DNA of 64,000 bases from Flavobacteriaceae bacterium (GCA_029238125.1 JAQWGQ010000019.1:1-64000); one strand, 5' to 3'; counted from the first letter of the stretch, positions 41,976 to 52,148 are shown. Notes: generated from the letters alone by a model not told the origin. Made by a program: numbers and translations.

Positions 41976-44417
41976 CTATGACCCACACATCAAGCAATCG
42001 TCGTCTTCGTTTTCTTTTGACTTGGCCAACATCTCTTTCAACTCAGCAGGAGTTAGTGGTTCAACCGCTACGGGCTTTTCAGCCGGTTGAGACGCTTGGG
42101 CTTTCGTGCTTGCAACTGCTGCAACTGGCTCGGCAACTTTTTCCTCTTTTTTCTTGTCAAGGGTAAACTTGATGGCATCCACTGCCGACTTGGTTCGCAG
42201 ATAGTACATTCCTGTTTTCAGACCTGACTTCCACGCATAAAAGTGCATCGAGGTCAGCTTGGCCATCGTGGCGCCTTCCATAAACAAGTTGAGCGATTGC
42301 GACTGATCGATAAAATAACCACGCTGACGAGACATGTCAATGATGTCTTTCATGCTCATTTCCCAAGCCGTTTTGTAAAGCTCTTTGATCTCGTCGGGTA
42401 CATTATCGAGTTGTTGAATAGAACCGTTGGCACGCATCAACTCTTGCTTGAGATCTTCATCCCAGAGTCCAAGGTTGACCAGGTCTTCAAGCAAGTGCTT
42501 GTTTACAACAATAAACTCACCAGACAGCACCCGACGGGTATAGATGTTGGAAGTATATGGCTCAAAGCACTCGTTGTTTCCAAGGATTTGCGAGGTAGAG
42601 GCCGTTGGCATGGGTGCTACGAGTAGGGAGTTGCGTACCCCGTGCTTTTTGACATCCTTGCGAAGAGAGGCCCAGTCCCAACGACCGCTTAGTTCTTCGT
42701 CTTTGATTCCCCAAAGATTGTGTTGAAACTCCCCTTTGGAGATCGGCGATCCTTTATAGCTTTCATAGGGCCCTTCATCTTTTGCCATGTCTTTGGAGGC
42801 GGTCAATGCCGCAAAATAGAGGGTTTCAAAAATCTCTTGGTTGAGGGTTTTGGCCTCATCAGAAGTAAAGGGCATACGGAGCTTGATAAAGGTGTCCGCT
42901 AGTCCTTGCACACCCAGTCCAATGGGGCGATGCCTAAAATTGCTGTTTTCTGCTTCTTTGACAGGATAGTAATTGCGGTCAATCACCTTGTTGAGGTTTT
43001 TTGTTGCACGCACCGTCACGTCATACAGCCCTTGGTGGTCAAAACCACCATCTTTGACAAACATCGGCAAGGCGATAGACGCTAGGTTACAAACAGCTAC
43101 TTCGTCGGCAGAGGTATATTCCATAATCTCCGTACACAAATTTGACGAGCGGATAGTCCCTAGGTTTTTTTGATTCGACTTGCGGTTTGCCGCGTCTTTA
43201 TACAGCATATAAGGCGTTCCGGTTTCAATTTGAGATTCGAGGATTTTCTCCCAAAGCTCTCGCGCCTTGATCGTTTTGCGACCCTTGTTTTCGGCTTCGT
43301 ATTCAAGGTATTTTTTCTCAAATTCTTCACCGTGGCTATCATACAAGCCCGGGCACTCGTTGGGACACATCAATGTCCAGGTTGTATCTTCCTCAACACG
43401 TCGCATAAACAAGTCGGGGATCCACATGGCATAGAACAAATCGCGGGCACGCATTTCTTCCTTTCCATGATTTTTCTTCAAATTGAGGAAGTCGAAAATG
43501 TCGGCATGCCATGGCTCTACATATATGGCAAATGAGCCTTTTCTTTTTCCGCCACCTTGATCGACATAGCGAGCGGTATCGTTAAACACACGGAGCATGG
43601 GGACGACCCCGTTTGAGGTGCCATTGGTTCCTGCGATATATGAACCCGTGGCTCGAATATTGTGAATCGACAATCCAATCCCCCCTGCCGACTGGGATAT
43701 TTTTGCCGTTTGTTTGAGCGTATCATAAATGCCATCGATGCTGTCGTCTTTCATTGCGAGCAAAAAGCAAGATGACATTTGTGGTTTGGGCGTTCCCGAA
43801 TTGAACAGGGTCGGGGTGGCATGGGTAAAATATTTTTTCGACATCAAGTGATAGGTCTCTATTGCCGCGTCGAGGTCGTCGAGGTGAATCCCTACAGAAA
43901 CCCGCATCAACATGTGTTGCGGACGTTCGACAATCTCGCCATTGAGTTTGAGCAGATACGAACGCTCGAGGGTTTTAAAACCAAAATAGTCATAGCCAAA
44001 GTCGCGGTTGTAGATGATTGTGGAGTCGAGGAGTTCTGCGTTGTCTTTGATGATTTTGTACACATTGTCTGCAAGTAGTGGTGCTTTTTTGCCTGTGCGC
44101 GGATTGACGTAAGTGTACAAATCCGTCATCGTATCGACAAAGGATTTTTTGGTGTTTTTGTGGAGGTTTGAAACTGAAATTCTGGCTGCGAGCAGTGCAT
44201 AGTCTGGGTGGGTTGTGGTCATGGTCGCTGCTGTTTCAGCAGCGAGGTTATCGAGCTCTGAAGTGGTTACCCCATCATACAATCCCTCGATGACGCGCAT
44301 GGCGACTTTGACTGGATCAACCAAGTTATTTAACCCATAACACAGCTTACGCACACGTGCTGTGATCTTATCAAATATGATGGGCTCTTTGCGACCATCT
44401 CTTTTTAGTACATACAT
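41976..44417 (-). CDS. nrdA: Ribonucleotide reductase class Ia, alpha subunit
   Basis: 813 aa. An N-terminal ATP-cone ([20 protein letters not shown]) for overall activity control, the (beta/alpha)10 barrel with [40 protein letters not shown] and the [16 protein letters not shown] block, and a C-terminal redox pair in DDCLMCGS preceded by a Pro/Ala-rich flexible tail. Reduces NDPs to dNDPs. Follows nrdB 76 bp downstream, in the same operon. Confidence 0.96.
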   Translation of the reverse strand: MYVLKRDGRKEPIIFDKITARVRKLCYGLNNLVDPVKVAMRVIEGLYDGVTTSELDNLAAETAATMTTTHPDYALLAARISVSNLHKNTKKSFVDTMTDLYTYVNPRTGKKAPLLADNVYKIIKDNAELLDSTIIYNRDFGYDYFGFKTLERSYLLKLNGEIVERPQHMLMRVSVGIHLDDLDAAIETYHLMSKKYFTHATPTLFNSGTPKPQMSSCFLLAMKDDSIDGIYDTLKQTAKISQSAGGIGLSIHNIRATGSYIAGTNGTSNGVVPMLRVFNDTARYVDQGGGKRKGSFAIYVEPWHADIFDFLNLKKNHGKEEMRARDLFYAMWIPDLFMRRVEEDTTWTLMCPNECPGLYDSHGEEFEKKYLEYEAENKGRKTIKARELWEKILESQIETGTPYMLYKDAANRKSNQKNLGTIRSSNLCTEIMEYTSADEVAVCNLASIALPMFVKDGGFDHQGLYDVTVRATKNLNKVIDRNYYPVKEAENSNFRHRPIGLGVQGLADTFIKLRMPFTSDEAKTLNQEIFETLYFAALTASKDMAKDEGPYESYKGSPISKGEFQHNLWGIKDEELSGRWDWASLRKDVKKHGVRNSLLVAPMPTASTSQILGNNECFEPYTSNIYTRRVLSGEFIVVNKHLLEDLVNLGLWDEDLKQELMRANGSIQQLDNVPDEIKELYKTAWEMSMKDIIDMSRQRGYFIDQSQSLNLFMEGATMAKLTSMHFYAWKSGLKTGMYYLRTKSAVDAIKFTLDKKKEEKVAEPVAAVASTKAQASQPAEKPVAVEPLTPAELKEMLAKSKENEDDDCLMCGS

Positions 44418-44493
44418 CTCTCCTCTTTTTTGACAATAAAATACTACCCCCTAAATGGGGACAACTACTCTGTTAAATTTGTGAAAAAGGACC

Positions 44494-45474
44494 TTAAAAG
44501 TCGTCGTCGAACGAATACTTTTCTTTCTGTTCGGTCTCTTGTTTCAATACCCCTGCTTTCTGATATTCTGAAACTCGCTTTTCGAAGAAGTTTGTTTTTC
44601 CTTGAAGCGAAATCATATCCATGAAATCAAATGGGTTGGTTACGTTGTATTCTTTTTCTAGCTCTAATTCGACCAACAATCTGTCGGTGACAAACTCCAA
44701 ATATTGCGTCATGAGTTTGGCATTCATCCCAATTAAGCTCACTGGCAGTGACTCGGTGACAAATTCGCGCTCTATCGACAGGGCATCTAGGATGATTTCA
44801 CGAATTCGTGCTGGCGGAACTTTGTTGATCAAGTGCTTATTGTGAAGGTGTACTGCAAAATCACAGTGCATGCCTTCATCACGCGAAATCAACTCATTTG
44901 AAAATGTGAGTCCTGGCATAAGTCCACGTTTTTTGAGCCAAAAAATGGAACAAAAAGCACCCGAAAAGAAAATTCCTTCGACGGCTGCAAAAGCAATCAA
45001 ACGCTCGGCAAAAGAATCCGATTCGATCCAACGCAAGGCCCAATCGGCTTTACGCTTGATCGCTGGAAAAACTTCAATCGCACGAAACAATTTGTCCTTT
45101 TCTGCTTCATCCTTGACATAGGTATCAATCAACAAAGAATAGGTTTCGGAGTGAATGTTCTCCATCATGATTTGAAAACCATAGAAAAACTTTACCTCAC
45201 TGTACTGGACTTCATTGACAAAATTCTCTGCCAAGTTCTCATTCACAATCCCGTCTGACGCAGCAAAAAACGCTAAGATATGCTTGATAAAATAGCGCTC
45301 ATCGTCATTGAGTTTATCTTGCCAATCTGTCAAATCCTGGTGCAAATCGATCTCCTCTGCAGTCCAAAAACACGCTTCTTGTTTTTTGTACCACTCCCAA
45401 ATGTCGTGATGTTCGATTGGAAAAATTACAAAGCGATTCTTGTTATCCTGCAATATGGGTTCGACTGCTGCCAT
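44494..45474 (-). CDS. nrdB: Ribonucleotide reductase class Ia, beta subunit
   Basis: 326-aa ferritin-like protein. Metal ligands are visible in [25 protein letters not shown] and [17 protein letters not shown] (Glu-x2-His), and in [14 protein letters not shown]. It houses the di-iron/tyrosyl radical used by NrdA. The C-terminal KYSFDDDF tail is the peptide by which R2 docks on R1. First gene of nrdBA. Confidence 0.95.
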   Translation of the reverse strand: MAAVEPILQDNKNRFVIFPIEHHDIWEWYKKQEACFWTAEEIDLHQDLTDWQDKLNDDERYFIKHILAFFAASDGIVNENLAENFVNEVQYSEVKFFYGFQIMMENIHSETYSLLIDTYVKDEAEKDKLFRAIEVFPAIKRKADWALRWIESDSFAERLIAFAAVEGIFFSGAFCSIFWLKKRGLMPGLTFSNELISRDEGMHCDFAVHLHNKHLINKVPPARIREIILDALSIEREFVTESLPVSLIGMNAKLMTQYLEFVTDRLLVELELEKEYNVTNPFDFMDMISLQGKTNFFEKRVSEYQKAGVLKQETEQKEKYSFDDDF

Positions 45475-45704
45475 AATTTATGTTTCGTTTTTTCGTGTTT
45501 TTTGTGTTGAGAAATCAACCTTACAAATCTTCTCTTTTTTTATGAAAATTAAAAGCCATAGTTTTTCACAATGCAACTGATTTTTTAACATTCGTTCAGT
45601 TTTTTCCTACGAAACGCTAAACAGCTCTGTTTTATAAATTGCTGTAAGTCAATCCGTTGAACTGTCGCATATGGTTTAGCGTCAGCCCCGGATTTTTTTT
45701 TGGT

Positions 45705-46280
45705 TTATCGCTTTTTATTTTGTTCGCTTGCCACACGCTCCAATTCTGCATACCAATCGAAACCAAATTTTTCGCGTAAGGCCTCAGCCACAAAGCGATA
45801 CAAAGGCATTTGCTTTTGCGCACCATTGTCACAACCCGAGCTGCAAATTTGCCAGCGGTGATAGTTGACCGCCGTAAACACAGCATAGTCTTTTACACGC
45901 ACCGGATACAAATGACATGAGATCGGTTTTTTCCAATCCACAGCACCAGCTTGGTGGGCTTGCTCAATCCCGCAATGCGCCCAACCCCGCTCGTCAAAAG
46001 TGGCATAGGCGCAGGCCTTGCCCTCCACAAGTGGAGTCTCCAAACTTTTGTCTTTGGCAACGATTGAGGTACCTTGGGATGCAATCGCACCCCGACCAGC
46101 AGGATCCAAAAATGGCGCAATCGCCTCATAGTCCTTGGCCAACCGATCGACCTCCGCCTGCTCCAGTGGTGCTCCCGCTTCGCCCTCCACGCAACATGCC
46201 CCCTTGCACTGTGACAAGTCACAAGCAAAGTGCGCTTCCAGCAACTCTTCCGATACCAACGTATTCCCCAACTGAAACAT
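45705..46280 (-). CDS. DUF3109 family Cys-rich protein
   Basis: 191 aa. It begins FACDLSQCKGACCVEGEAGA, with further Cys in GKACAYATFDERGWAHCGIE, KPISCHLYPVR and YHRWQICSSGCDNG. Eight conserved Cys suggest an Fe-S or zinc-binding protein related to YkgJ-type proteins. Cytosolic, function unknown. Divergent from the MarC gene with only ~45 bp between starts. Confidence 0.82.
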   Translation of the reverse strand: MFQLGNTLVSEELLEAHFACDLSQCKGACCVEGEAGAPLEQAEVDRLAKDYEAIAPFLDPAGRGAIASQGTSIVAKDKSLETPLVEGKACAYATFDERGWAHCGIEQAHQAGAVDWKKPISCHLYPVRVKDYAVFTAVNYHRWQICSSGCDNGAQKQMPLYRFVAEALREKFGFDWYAELERVASEQNKKR

Positions 46281-46313
46281 CTGACAAAGCTACAATATTC
46301 ATTCGCAAGATTG

Positions 46314-46321
46314 TATCTTTG
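46314..46321 (+). promoter_or_regulatory. -7 box of the MarC gene
   Basis: TATCTTTG ends 4 nt before the ATG at 46326, implying a leaderless transcript. Confidence 0.45.
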
Positions 46322-46325
46322 CACC

Positions 46326-46895
46326 ATGTTTGATGTCAAAGAAATTTTAACGGCTGGCATGGTGCTTTTTGCGGTCATCGACATTATTGGGAGCACCCCC
46401 ATTATTATTGGGTTGCGCCAAAAGGTTGGCCATATCCAATCGGAAAAGGCATCCTTGGTCGCCATGGTGATTATGATTGGGTTTTTGTTTGTGGGGGAAG
46501 AAATTCTCAACCTCATCGGGATTGACGTCAACTCTTTTGCTGTGGCGGGGTCGATTGTGATTTTCTTTTTGGCACTCGAAATGATTTTAGGCGTTCAGCT
46601 TTATAAAGAAGAGTCTGCCGAAACTGCCTCAATCGTTCCCATTGCCTTTCCGCTCATCGCTGGTGCAGGAACCTTGACCTCACTGCTCGCCTTACGTGCC
46701 GAGTTTGCTGTGGCCAATATCATTGTTGCCATCGTCGTCAATATCCTTGTCGTTTATGTGGTGCTCAAATCGTCAAAACGCATCGAACGTTTTTTGGGGA
46801 ACTCTGGCATCAGTGTGATTCGAAAGGTCTTTGGGGTCATTTTACTCGCCATTGCCGTCAAACTTTTTGCCAGTAACGTCCAAGAACTCTTTTAA
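46326..46895 (+). CDS. MarC family integral membrane protein
   Basis: 189 aa from ATG 46326; the open frame back to 46230 runs through the promoter. Six TMs: MVLFAVIDIIGSTPIIIGL, VAGSIVIFFLALEMILGVQL, FPLIAGAGTLTSLLAL and so on, with the internal duplication typical of MarC/YhcE proteins. Function is unknown; the old link to multiple antibiotic resistance has not held up. A small membrane gene follows 9 bp later. Confidence 0.88.
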   Translation: MFDVKEILTAGMVLFAVIDIIGSTPIIIGLRQKVGHIQSEKASLVAMVIMIGFLFVGEEILNLIGIDVNSFAVAGSIVIFFLALEMILGVQLYKEESAETASIVPIAFPLIAGAGTLTSLLALRAEFAVANIIVAIVVNILVVYVVLKSSKRIERFLGNSGISVIRKVFGVILLAIAVKLFASNVQELF

Positions 46896-46904
46896 TTATT
46901 CGCT

Positions 46905-47099
46905 ATGAAAAAACTCATTCTCGTTCTCGGCTTTCTCGCCATCAGTCTCGTTGTTTTTAATTGTTTTTATGTGGACTTTTCTGCACCCATGCAAGGCGAT
47001 AGCATTGTCGCATTGGTCGGGATTGTGGCTGGCCTATGTGCCATTGTTTTGCTCGCCCTATTGTGGGTCGCCAAAGCCATTCAAGATAAAGTCAAATAA
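46905..47099 (+). CDS. Small two-TM membrane protein
   Basis: 64 aa: MKKLILVLGFLAISLVVFN, a short loop YVDFSAPMQGDSIV, then VGIVAGLCAIVLLALLWVAK. Probably cotranscribed with marC. No family recognised. Confidence 0.6.
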   Translation: MKKLILVLGFLAISLVVFNCFYVDFSAPMQGDSIVALVGIVAGLCAIVLLALLWVAKAIQDKVK

Positions 47100-47102
47100 A
47101 GC

Positions 47103-47537
47103 TTACAGCTGGACTTCCAATAGCTCGAGTTCGACCCCTGCTTTTTGTAGAAACTCCAAGCCCGAAGTGTCTTTATAGGTTTCGCCATAGACCACGCGTA
47201 CGATCCCCGATTGGTGAATCAGCTTGCTGCATTGCTGGCAGGGCGATAACGTAATGTAAAGCGTTGCTCCGGCACAGGATTGGGTGGATGCAGCAACTTT
47301 CATAATCGCATTGGCCTCGGCGTGGAGCACATACCAATTCGTGAGACCGTTCTCGTCCTCACAGCGATTGTCAAAGCCCGTAGGGGCTCCGTTATATCCA
47401 TCCGAAATGATCATCCGATCTTTCACAATCAGCGAGCCAACCTGCTTGCGTTTGCAATGCGATAGCTTGGCCCACTCCAGAGCCATCCGCATATAGGCAG
47501 TGTCGTAGCGGCGTTGTTTGGCTTGGTCTTTTGTCAT
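47103..47537 (-). CDS. dCMP deaminase / ComEB-like cytidine deaminase
   Basis: 144 aa from ATG 47537, which overlaps the HupE stop as ATGA. Zinc motifs LHAEANAIM and LSPCQQCSKLI; the substrate loop DGYNGAPTGFDNRCEDENG is typical of dCMP deaminases. Converts dCMP to dUMP for dTMP synthesis. Overlapping partner of the HupE-like gene. Confidence 0.88.
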   Translation of the reverse strand: MTKDQAKQRRYDTAYMRMALEWAKLSHCKRKQVGSLIVKDRMIISDGYNGAPTGFDNRCEDENGLTNWYVLHAEANAIMKVAASTQSCAGATLYITLSPCQQCSKLIHQSGIVRVVYGETYKDTSGLEFLQKAGVELELLEVQL

Positions 47538-48112
47538 GGCCAACGTTCAATTATTATCGGCAGCAAGATACCAATTATCACACTGGAAACCACAAGAACC
47601 CAATCACGACGGTTGCGACGCAAGACATTCAACACCACAAAAGAAAGCAACAACATCAATGCACCCAAAACGATTTGCGCAGCCTCAATTCCAAATGCAA
47701 AAGACAATAAGGAAATCCACAAGGATTGTTCCACATCCCGAATCAATTCGAAATACCCAGCAAAACCAAACCCGTGAACAAGCCCAAAAAACAAGGTAAT
47801 CCACATCACGAGCCGATTGCTCCTGACCCATACACGCTGCGCATAAACCATATTGTAAACCGCCGTTGCGGCAATGCTCACAGGAATCAAAAACTCAATC
47901 AAAGCCGAAGACACCTCTACCACTTCGAGCGAAGCGAGGATCAAGGACAAACTGTGCCCAATCGTAAAGCAGGTGATAAGCCACAACAAGGGTTTCCATT
48001 GTTTTGCGGAAAAAGGCAAACAGAGCGCAGTGAGAAAGAGCAAATGGTCAACCCCCTGCCAGTCCCACACATGAGAAAAACCCAACTCGACCAATAACCA
48101 AAAATCACTCAT
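47534..48112 (-). CDS. HupE/UreJ family membrane protein
   Basis: 192 aa with six to seven TMs. The N-terminal GFSHVWDWQGVDHLLFLTAL, FTIGHSLSLILA and FFGLVHGFGFAGYF contain the conserved His/Asp pattern of HupE/UreJ proteins, in which these residues are thought to bind nickel or another divalent ion. No hydrogenase or urease gene is near, so the metal is uncertain. Confidence 0.85.
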   Translation of the reverse strand: MSDFWLLVELGFSHVWDWQGVDHLLFLTALCLPFSAKQWKPLLWLITCFTIGHSLSLILASLEVVEVSSALIEFLIPVSIAATAVYNMVYAQRVWVRSNRLVMWITLFFGLVHGFGFAGYFELIRDVEQSLWISLLSFAFGIEAAQIVLGALMLLLSFVVLNVLRRNRRDWVLVVSSVIIGILLPIIIERWP

Positions 48113-48136
48113 TGCAATGCCAAACTTAACAAAAAC

Positions 48137-48844
48137 CTAGAACCCACGTTCACTTTTGATTTGCTCATAGGCCTTTTGGATGTTTTGAAATTTTTCACGC
48201 GCTGCCTTCACATAGGCCTCACCCAAATGCTGCACCTTGTCGGGGTGGTGCTGCTTGGCCAAATCCCGATAGGCCTTTTTGATCTCCGTATCGGTGGCCG
48301 ATTTGTCCACCTCCAAAATTTTATAGGCCCCGTCAACATGTTTGATAAACATCGCCTTGATGCTTTCAAAGTCGATGGGACGAACTCTCAAGTAGCGGGA
48401 AAAGGATTCGATTTTGAGCCATTCCGCTTCGGAAACCGAACCGTCGGCTTGGGCGATGCCAAACAAAAAGTGAACCAACTGCAAACGGCTTTCATAGCGT
48501 GCATAGCTGGCAAAGTGATTGCAGATTTCGGCGGCAGAGACATCTGTCTTTTGAAGTTCATTGTTAAATACGCGAAACACCTCATTGGCGCGCGCCTTAC
48601 CATAGGCCGATACAAAATAACGCCGTACATAGTCCAACTCTTTTTGGGTGACTTTGCCATCGGCTTTGATGACCAAACTCGCCAAGGTGAGCAACTTCAG
48701 CTCAAAATCACGAGTGTTGATCCGCGTACCGCCAATATTGGTATAAACTCTGGTATTGGATACCAAGCTACCAATAAAATAGCCGAGGATAGCACCGGGC
48801 AACCGAAAGAGCAAAAAACCGATAAAGGCAAATAACAACGCCAT
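48137..48844 (-). CDS. DjlA-like membrane-anchored TerB/J-domain co-chaperone
   Basis: 235 aa from ATG 48844; the frame from 48859 overlaps a TACTTTTG promoter box, so the mRNA is probably leaderless. N-terminal TM (LLFAFIGFLLFRLPGAILGY), a central TerB-type helical domain (LLTLASLVIKADGKVTQKEL, DGSVSEAEW), and a C-terminal J domain with the HPD tripeptide (LAKQHHPDKVQ). Stimulates DnaK at the inner membrane. Confidence 0.9.
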   Translation of the reverse strand: MALLFAFIGFLLFRLPGAILGYFIGSLVSNTRVYTNIGGTRINTRDFELKLLTLASLVIKADGKVTQKELDYVRRYFVSAYGKARANEVFRVFNNELQKTDVSAAEICNHFASYARYESRLQLVHFLFGIAQADGSVSEAEWLKIESFSRYLRVRPIDFESIKAMFIKHVDGAYKILEVDKSATDTEIKKAYRDLAKQHHPDKVQHLGEAYVKAAREKFQNIQKAYEQIKSERGF

Positions 48845-48885
48845 GGCACAAAAGTACAAAGAACCGCTTCGATTCTCCGTTTTGC

Positions 48886-49236
48886 TTACAACAAGTTTCT
48901 TCGATCGCTCAGCAGAGTGGTATTAACAAACTGACCACCATCAAAGTCGATGCGATGAACTTTGACTGCGATGGGAAACGACCCAATATCATTGGCGCTC
49001 ATCAAGTAGTTTTGCACGTCGCCAATGGCAACTTCTGTCGATGTGACTTGATCATAACTCAGCCCGACTCGTTTGCCCAACTTGATCGGACTTTCAAACG
49101 CATGGTCGATATGGGTGTAGTACAATTCTGCCTCGTCTAGCGGCCGCTTGAGCCACAACTGCAAGAGCTCGTGATTGCGCACGGGTCCTTGAATAAGGTC
49201 ATAGCCCTGCTTTCGCAGGCGTGTTGTTAAATTCAT
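48886..49236 (-). CDS. Hypothetical protein, 116 aa
   Basis: Not recognised. Soluble, no signal peptide, with a YYTHIDHAFESPIK segment and basic ends. The start codon shares one base with the stop of the upstream FG-GAP/T9SS gene, so it is probably cotranslated, although a secreted T9SS cargo and a cytosolic-looking protein make an unusual pair. Confidence 0.55.
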   Translation of the reverse strand: MNLTTRLRKQGYDLIQGPVRNHELLQLWLKRPLDEAELYYTHIDHAFESPIKLGKRVGLSYDQVTSTEVAIGDVQNYLMSANDIGSFPIAVKVHRIDFDGGQFVNTTLLSDRRNLL

Positions 49237-50618
49237 TATTCCTTTACAAAGCGGTAGTAGGCAAACTGCAACCCACTTGTGGCCTTTAGTAAATAGGTGC
49301 CTTTTGACAAGCTCGACACATCTAGCGTGTGATGCTTTCCAGTTTTGGTGAAAGTCGTTAGGCGCTTGCCTGTGATGTCAAACAAGCCATACTCCGTATT
49401 CGTGTCTGCCACATAGTCTAGCTGTAACACACGCGCTGTGGGGTTGGGGTACAACACAAGCGTTTGCGGATACACCACCTCCACATTGAGTGTTGATGCA
49501 TTGCTTTCATACCAAACTGTGTAGGCACCGATTGCAGCAGCGATTACATCCAAATCACCGTCATTGTCCATATCGAAAACGCGAACAACTTCAGCGGAGA
49601 CTAAGTTTCCATCTATCGTCTCTTTTGTAAAGTTTTGACTGCCATCATTTTCGAACCAAATTACTTTTTCTCCGTCAGAAGTCACCACGATGTCAAGGTC
49701 ATTGTCCTTATCAAGATCTGCCGTAACGATGGAAGTTGGATTTTCAATGCCACTGTCAATTGTTGTTCTACTAAAGCTGGGTGATGAAGCAGTTCCTGTG
49801 TTTTTAAACCAATAAAAGTCATCGTCTGTGCTCGAGCCAGCAAAAATATCCATATCATTGTCGCCGTCGATATCTACAACGTGAATCGAATCACACCATC
49901 TCGCATCACCAACATTATACCTTGTAAAACTTTCGTTCTCTCCATTTTCATACCAATAAACCTTATTGCCATCATATAAGGCAACCACGACATCTAATCG
50001 ATTGTCATTGTTCATGTCCTTTACAATAACTTCAGATGCTCCAGCAATACCAGTCCCGATATCTGAAGCGGTTGCAAAAGTGTCATCCCCATTGTTTTTA
50101 AACCACTGAACTTTGTTACCTTCATTACTCGTTGCAACAACGTCTATATTCCCATCACCGTCAATATCTCCAGTAGCAACATTTTCTGGTCCATTTGCAG
50201 AGGTTCCTACTGTAATAGCCGTGAAGCCTCCGCTACCGTTGTTCTTTAACCAATGTATTGTTTGGTTTCCCTTATATGGGATAACAATGTCCATATTCCC
50301 ATCCTTATCAACATCTGCTGCATGTACCTCGTAGGGATATTGCTGGACTGTACTGATCGTTGTTCTGGAAAAACTAGAAGCACTATTGCTTGTGTATAAA
50401 TAAACTTTATTTTGAAAAGTATGCGACGTTATAATATCAGCATAACCATCTCCTGTAAAGTCTGCTACATCCATCCCCCAAGTACTTTTTGTAGCATCAG
50501 AAATGGCTTTTTTGGTAAAGGATAAGTTGCCTTGGGCTTGTAAAAAATATGTGTTTACAAAAAAGATAAGTGTGTATGCCATAACAGCATAGAGTCGTAT
50601 ATGTATAGATAAATTCAT
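49236..50618 (-). CDS. FG-GAP/VCBS repeat secreted protein with T9SS sorting domain
   Basis: 460 aa. Signal peptide, then about seven FG-GAP/VCBS repeats building a beta-propeller: GMDVADFTGDGYADII, VDKDGNMDIVIPYKGN, TGDIDGDGNIDVVATS, MNNDNRLDVVVALYDG, IDGDNDMDIFAGSSTD, DLDKDNDLDIVVTSDG, MDNDGDLDVIAAAIGA. Each DxDxDxxxD loop is a calcium site. The C-terminal ~70 residues are a T9SS type A tail (LVLYPNPTARVLQLDY ... KGTYLLKA). Exported surface or extracellular protein; the ligand is unknown. Confidence 0.9.
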   Translation of the reverse strand: MNLSIHIRLYAVMAYTLIFFVNTYFLQAQGNLSFTKKAISDATKSTWGMDVADFTGDGYADIITSHTFQNKVYLYTSNSASSFSRTTISTVQQYPYEVHAADVDKDGNMDIVIPYKGNQTIHWLKNNGSGGFTAITVGTSANGPENVATGDIDGDGNIDVVATSNEGNKVQWFKNNGDDTFATASDIGTGIAGASEVIVKDMNNDNRLDVVVALYDGNKVYWYENGENESFTRYNVGDARWCDSIHVVDIDGDNDMDIFAGSSTDDDFYWFKNTGTASSPSFSRTTIDSGIENPTSIVTADLDKDNDLDIVVTSDGEKVIWFENDGSQNFTKETIDGNLVSAEVVRVFDMDNDGDLDVIAAAIGAYTVWYESNASTLNVEVVYPQTLVLYPNPTARVLQLDYVADTNTEYGLFDITGKRLTTFTKTGKHHTLDVSSLSKGTYLLKATSGLQFAYYRFVKE

Positions 50619-50827
50619 GATAAGTAAGATTTGTTAAACCAAAGTAAAATAATTTTGGGGACAACACCAAGCCTACCCTCCTTTTTTTTTTGGGGAAAAA
50701 AATACTTTTTGTTTTTATAAGTATTGTGAATAGGGATTATTGGTAAATCGTGAGCAGGAGTTTAATGGTTAGCCGTTCATAGAGGTGGCAAAGCGTTTCG
50801 ATTCACGATAAACCTTTTCCTTCGGAC

Positions 50828-51724
50828 TCAGTTCGTGGGGGTTTGTTCCCGTTTGGTCACGAGATACACCCCTGCCAACACAAAACCGATGGCGAGCCAT
50901 TTGGTGGCATTCATCTGATCGGCACCCACAGCAAGGGCAAATAAAATCCCCATAATGGGTTGGATATAGGTAAATACGGAGAGGGTCGTGGCTCGCAAAT
51001 GCCGTATGGCATACATCATCAGCAAATAGGTCATAAAGGTTGTGCCGAGCACCACAAAGCCAATGCGCCACCAAATCGGCATGGGAATCTGTTGCCAGTC
51101 CACTGCCAAAAACTCAGGCAATGCCAAGGGGGAGCTGATTACCAGTCCAATCAAAAAGAGCCATTTGAGCAAATGAATGGTGTTGTATTTTTCACTCAGG
51201 GGCTTAACAACAATCATATACAAGCCATAGGCGCTGGCATTGACCACAAACAAGAAGTTGCCCAAAGCGATATTGGGTGCGTTGGGGGGTGCGTGTTGGT
51301 TAAACAAAATCAGGGACAATGCGCCCAAAAACCCGAGGAGAACGCCAATCACACGATATCGTGCCAATTGTTCTTTGAGCAGTAGGGCAGAAAACAAAAA
51401 CACCATGATGGGGGTGGTGGTGATAATTACGGTACTATTGATTGGGGTAGAATATTCCAGTCCTTTAAAAAAGGCAAGCATATTGATGGCCATGCCCAAA
51501 AAAGCAGCGCGAAAAAAATGCTTGTAATCGGCACGAGCAATGGGTTGTTTGGGCAAAAACAGACTCACTGCCCAAAAGAGTACTGTACCGCCAATGAGTC
51601 GGATCATAATAAAGCCAAATCCCTGTACATAAGTTGGCATGACGTCTTTGGCGATGGTGTGGTTGAGGGCATAAATGGTGGTGCCACCCAAGGCGGCCAA
51701 TATGGCGAGGAATCGCTTATCCAT
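50828..51724 (-). CDS. EamA/DMT superfamily transporter
   Basis: 298 aa from ATG 51724, which overlaps the ArsC-like stop by 8 nt; the frame opens at 51763. Ten TMs in two EamA repeats (LGGTTIYALNHTIAKDVMP; ALGNFLFVVNASAYGLYMIV). The C-terminal SVFTYIQPIMGILFALAVGA is the conserved EamA end. Exporter or importer of small metabolites; substrate not predictable. Confidence 0.9.
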   Translation of the reverse strand: MDKRFLAILAALGGTTIYALNHTIAKDVMPTYVQGFGFIMIRLIGGTVLFWAVSLFLPKQPIARADYKHFFRAAFLGMAINMLAFFKGLEYSTPINSTVIITTTPIMVFLFSALLLKEQLARYRVIGVLLGFLGALSLILFNQHAPPNAPNIALGNFLFVVNASAYGLYMIVVKPLSEKYNTIHLLKWLFLIGLVISSPLALPEFLAVDWQQIPMPIWWRIGFVVLGTTFMTYLLMMYAIRHLRATTLSVFTYIQPIMGILFALAVGADQMNATKWLAIGFVLAGVYLVTKREQTPTN

Positions 51725-52070
51725 GAACGGCCTGTTGCATGGCTGCAACCGTTTTTTTGGCATTGCCCAAATAAAAGTTGTTATCCCAGTGGAGAATGGG
51801 ACGTTTGAGACAGCTATATTCGGTTTCTAATAGCTGTTTGTAGCCCCTTTCGTCGGGGGTTTTTCCCGCTTTGTTGAGGGCTTGCAGCACCCGGGAGCGT
51901 TTGTTGATGAGTTGCTCATAAGATTGGGTCACGGCATAGAGGGCCTCGAGTTGTGCCTGACTGATGGGTTCGTGTTTAACATCCTGAAGCTTGGTGCCTT
52001 GGGGCAGATTGAGTTCCTTCAAAATACGCATACAAGTATTGCAAGTCGATAAGTAAATGTAGGTGTTCAT
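51717..52070 (-). CDS. ArsC/Spx-like thioredoxin-fold protein
   Basis: 117 aa from ATG 52070; the frame opens at 52088. N-terminal IYLSTCNTCMRILKEL has the CxxC form found in Spx-like members, whereas true ArsC reductases have a single N-terminal Cys in CxxS/T. The rest fits the fold (KRSRVLQALNKAGKTPDERG, YSCLKRPILHWDNNFYLG with the conserved KRP). Probably a redox protein rather than an arsenate reductase. Coupled to the EamA gene. Confidence 0.8.
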   Translation of the reverse strand: MNTYIYLSTCNTCMRILKELNLPQGTKLQDVKHEPISQAQLEALYAVTQSYEQLINKRSRVLQALNKAGKTPDERGYKQLLETEYSCLKRPILHWDNNFYLGNAKKTVAAMQQAVHG

Positions 52071-52140
52071 CTCGCTGTGATTTCTCATTCAAAGATGATG
52101 AATTTTTTAGGAAAATTAGGTGTGGTTGCGCAAACATCAA

Positions 52141-52148
52141 TACATTTG
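52141..52148 (+). promoter_or_regulatory. -7 box upstream of the cystathionine gamma-synthase-like gene
   Basis: TACATTTG, 19 bp before the chosen ATG at 52167; it argues against the longer start at 52077. Confidence 0.4.

Noticed and set aside
45475-45704. NrdR boxes upstream of nrdB
   Set aside because: A/C-rich repeats near 45480-45520 do not form the paired ACACwATATwGTGT-like boxes.
45893-46531. 212-codon minus-strand frame spanning the DUF3109 and MarC genes
   Set aside because: It overlaps two clear genes out of frame and the peptide is low-quality (Trp/Arg/Ser-rich).
50682-50692. Poly-T run in the FG-GAP to EamA spacer as a phase-variable tract
   Set aside because: It lies in a 209-bp spacer away from any clear promoter spacing, so a switch role cannot be supported from one sequence.
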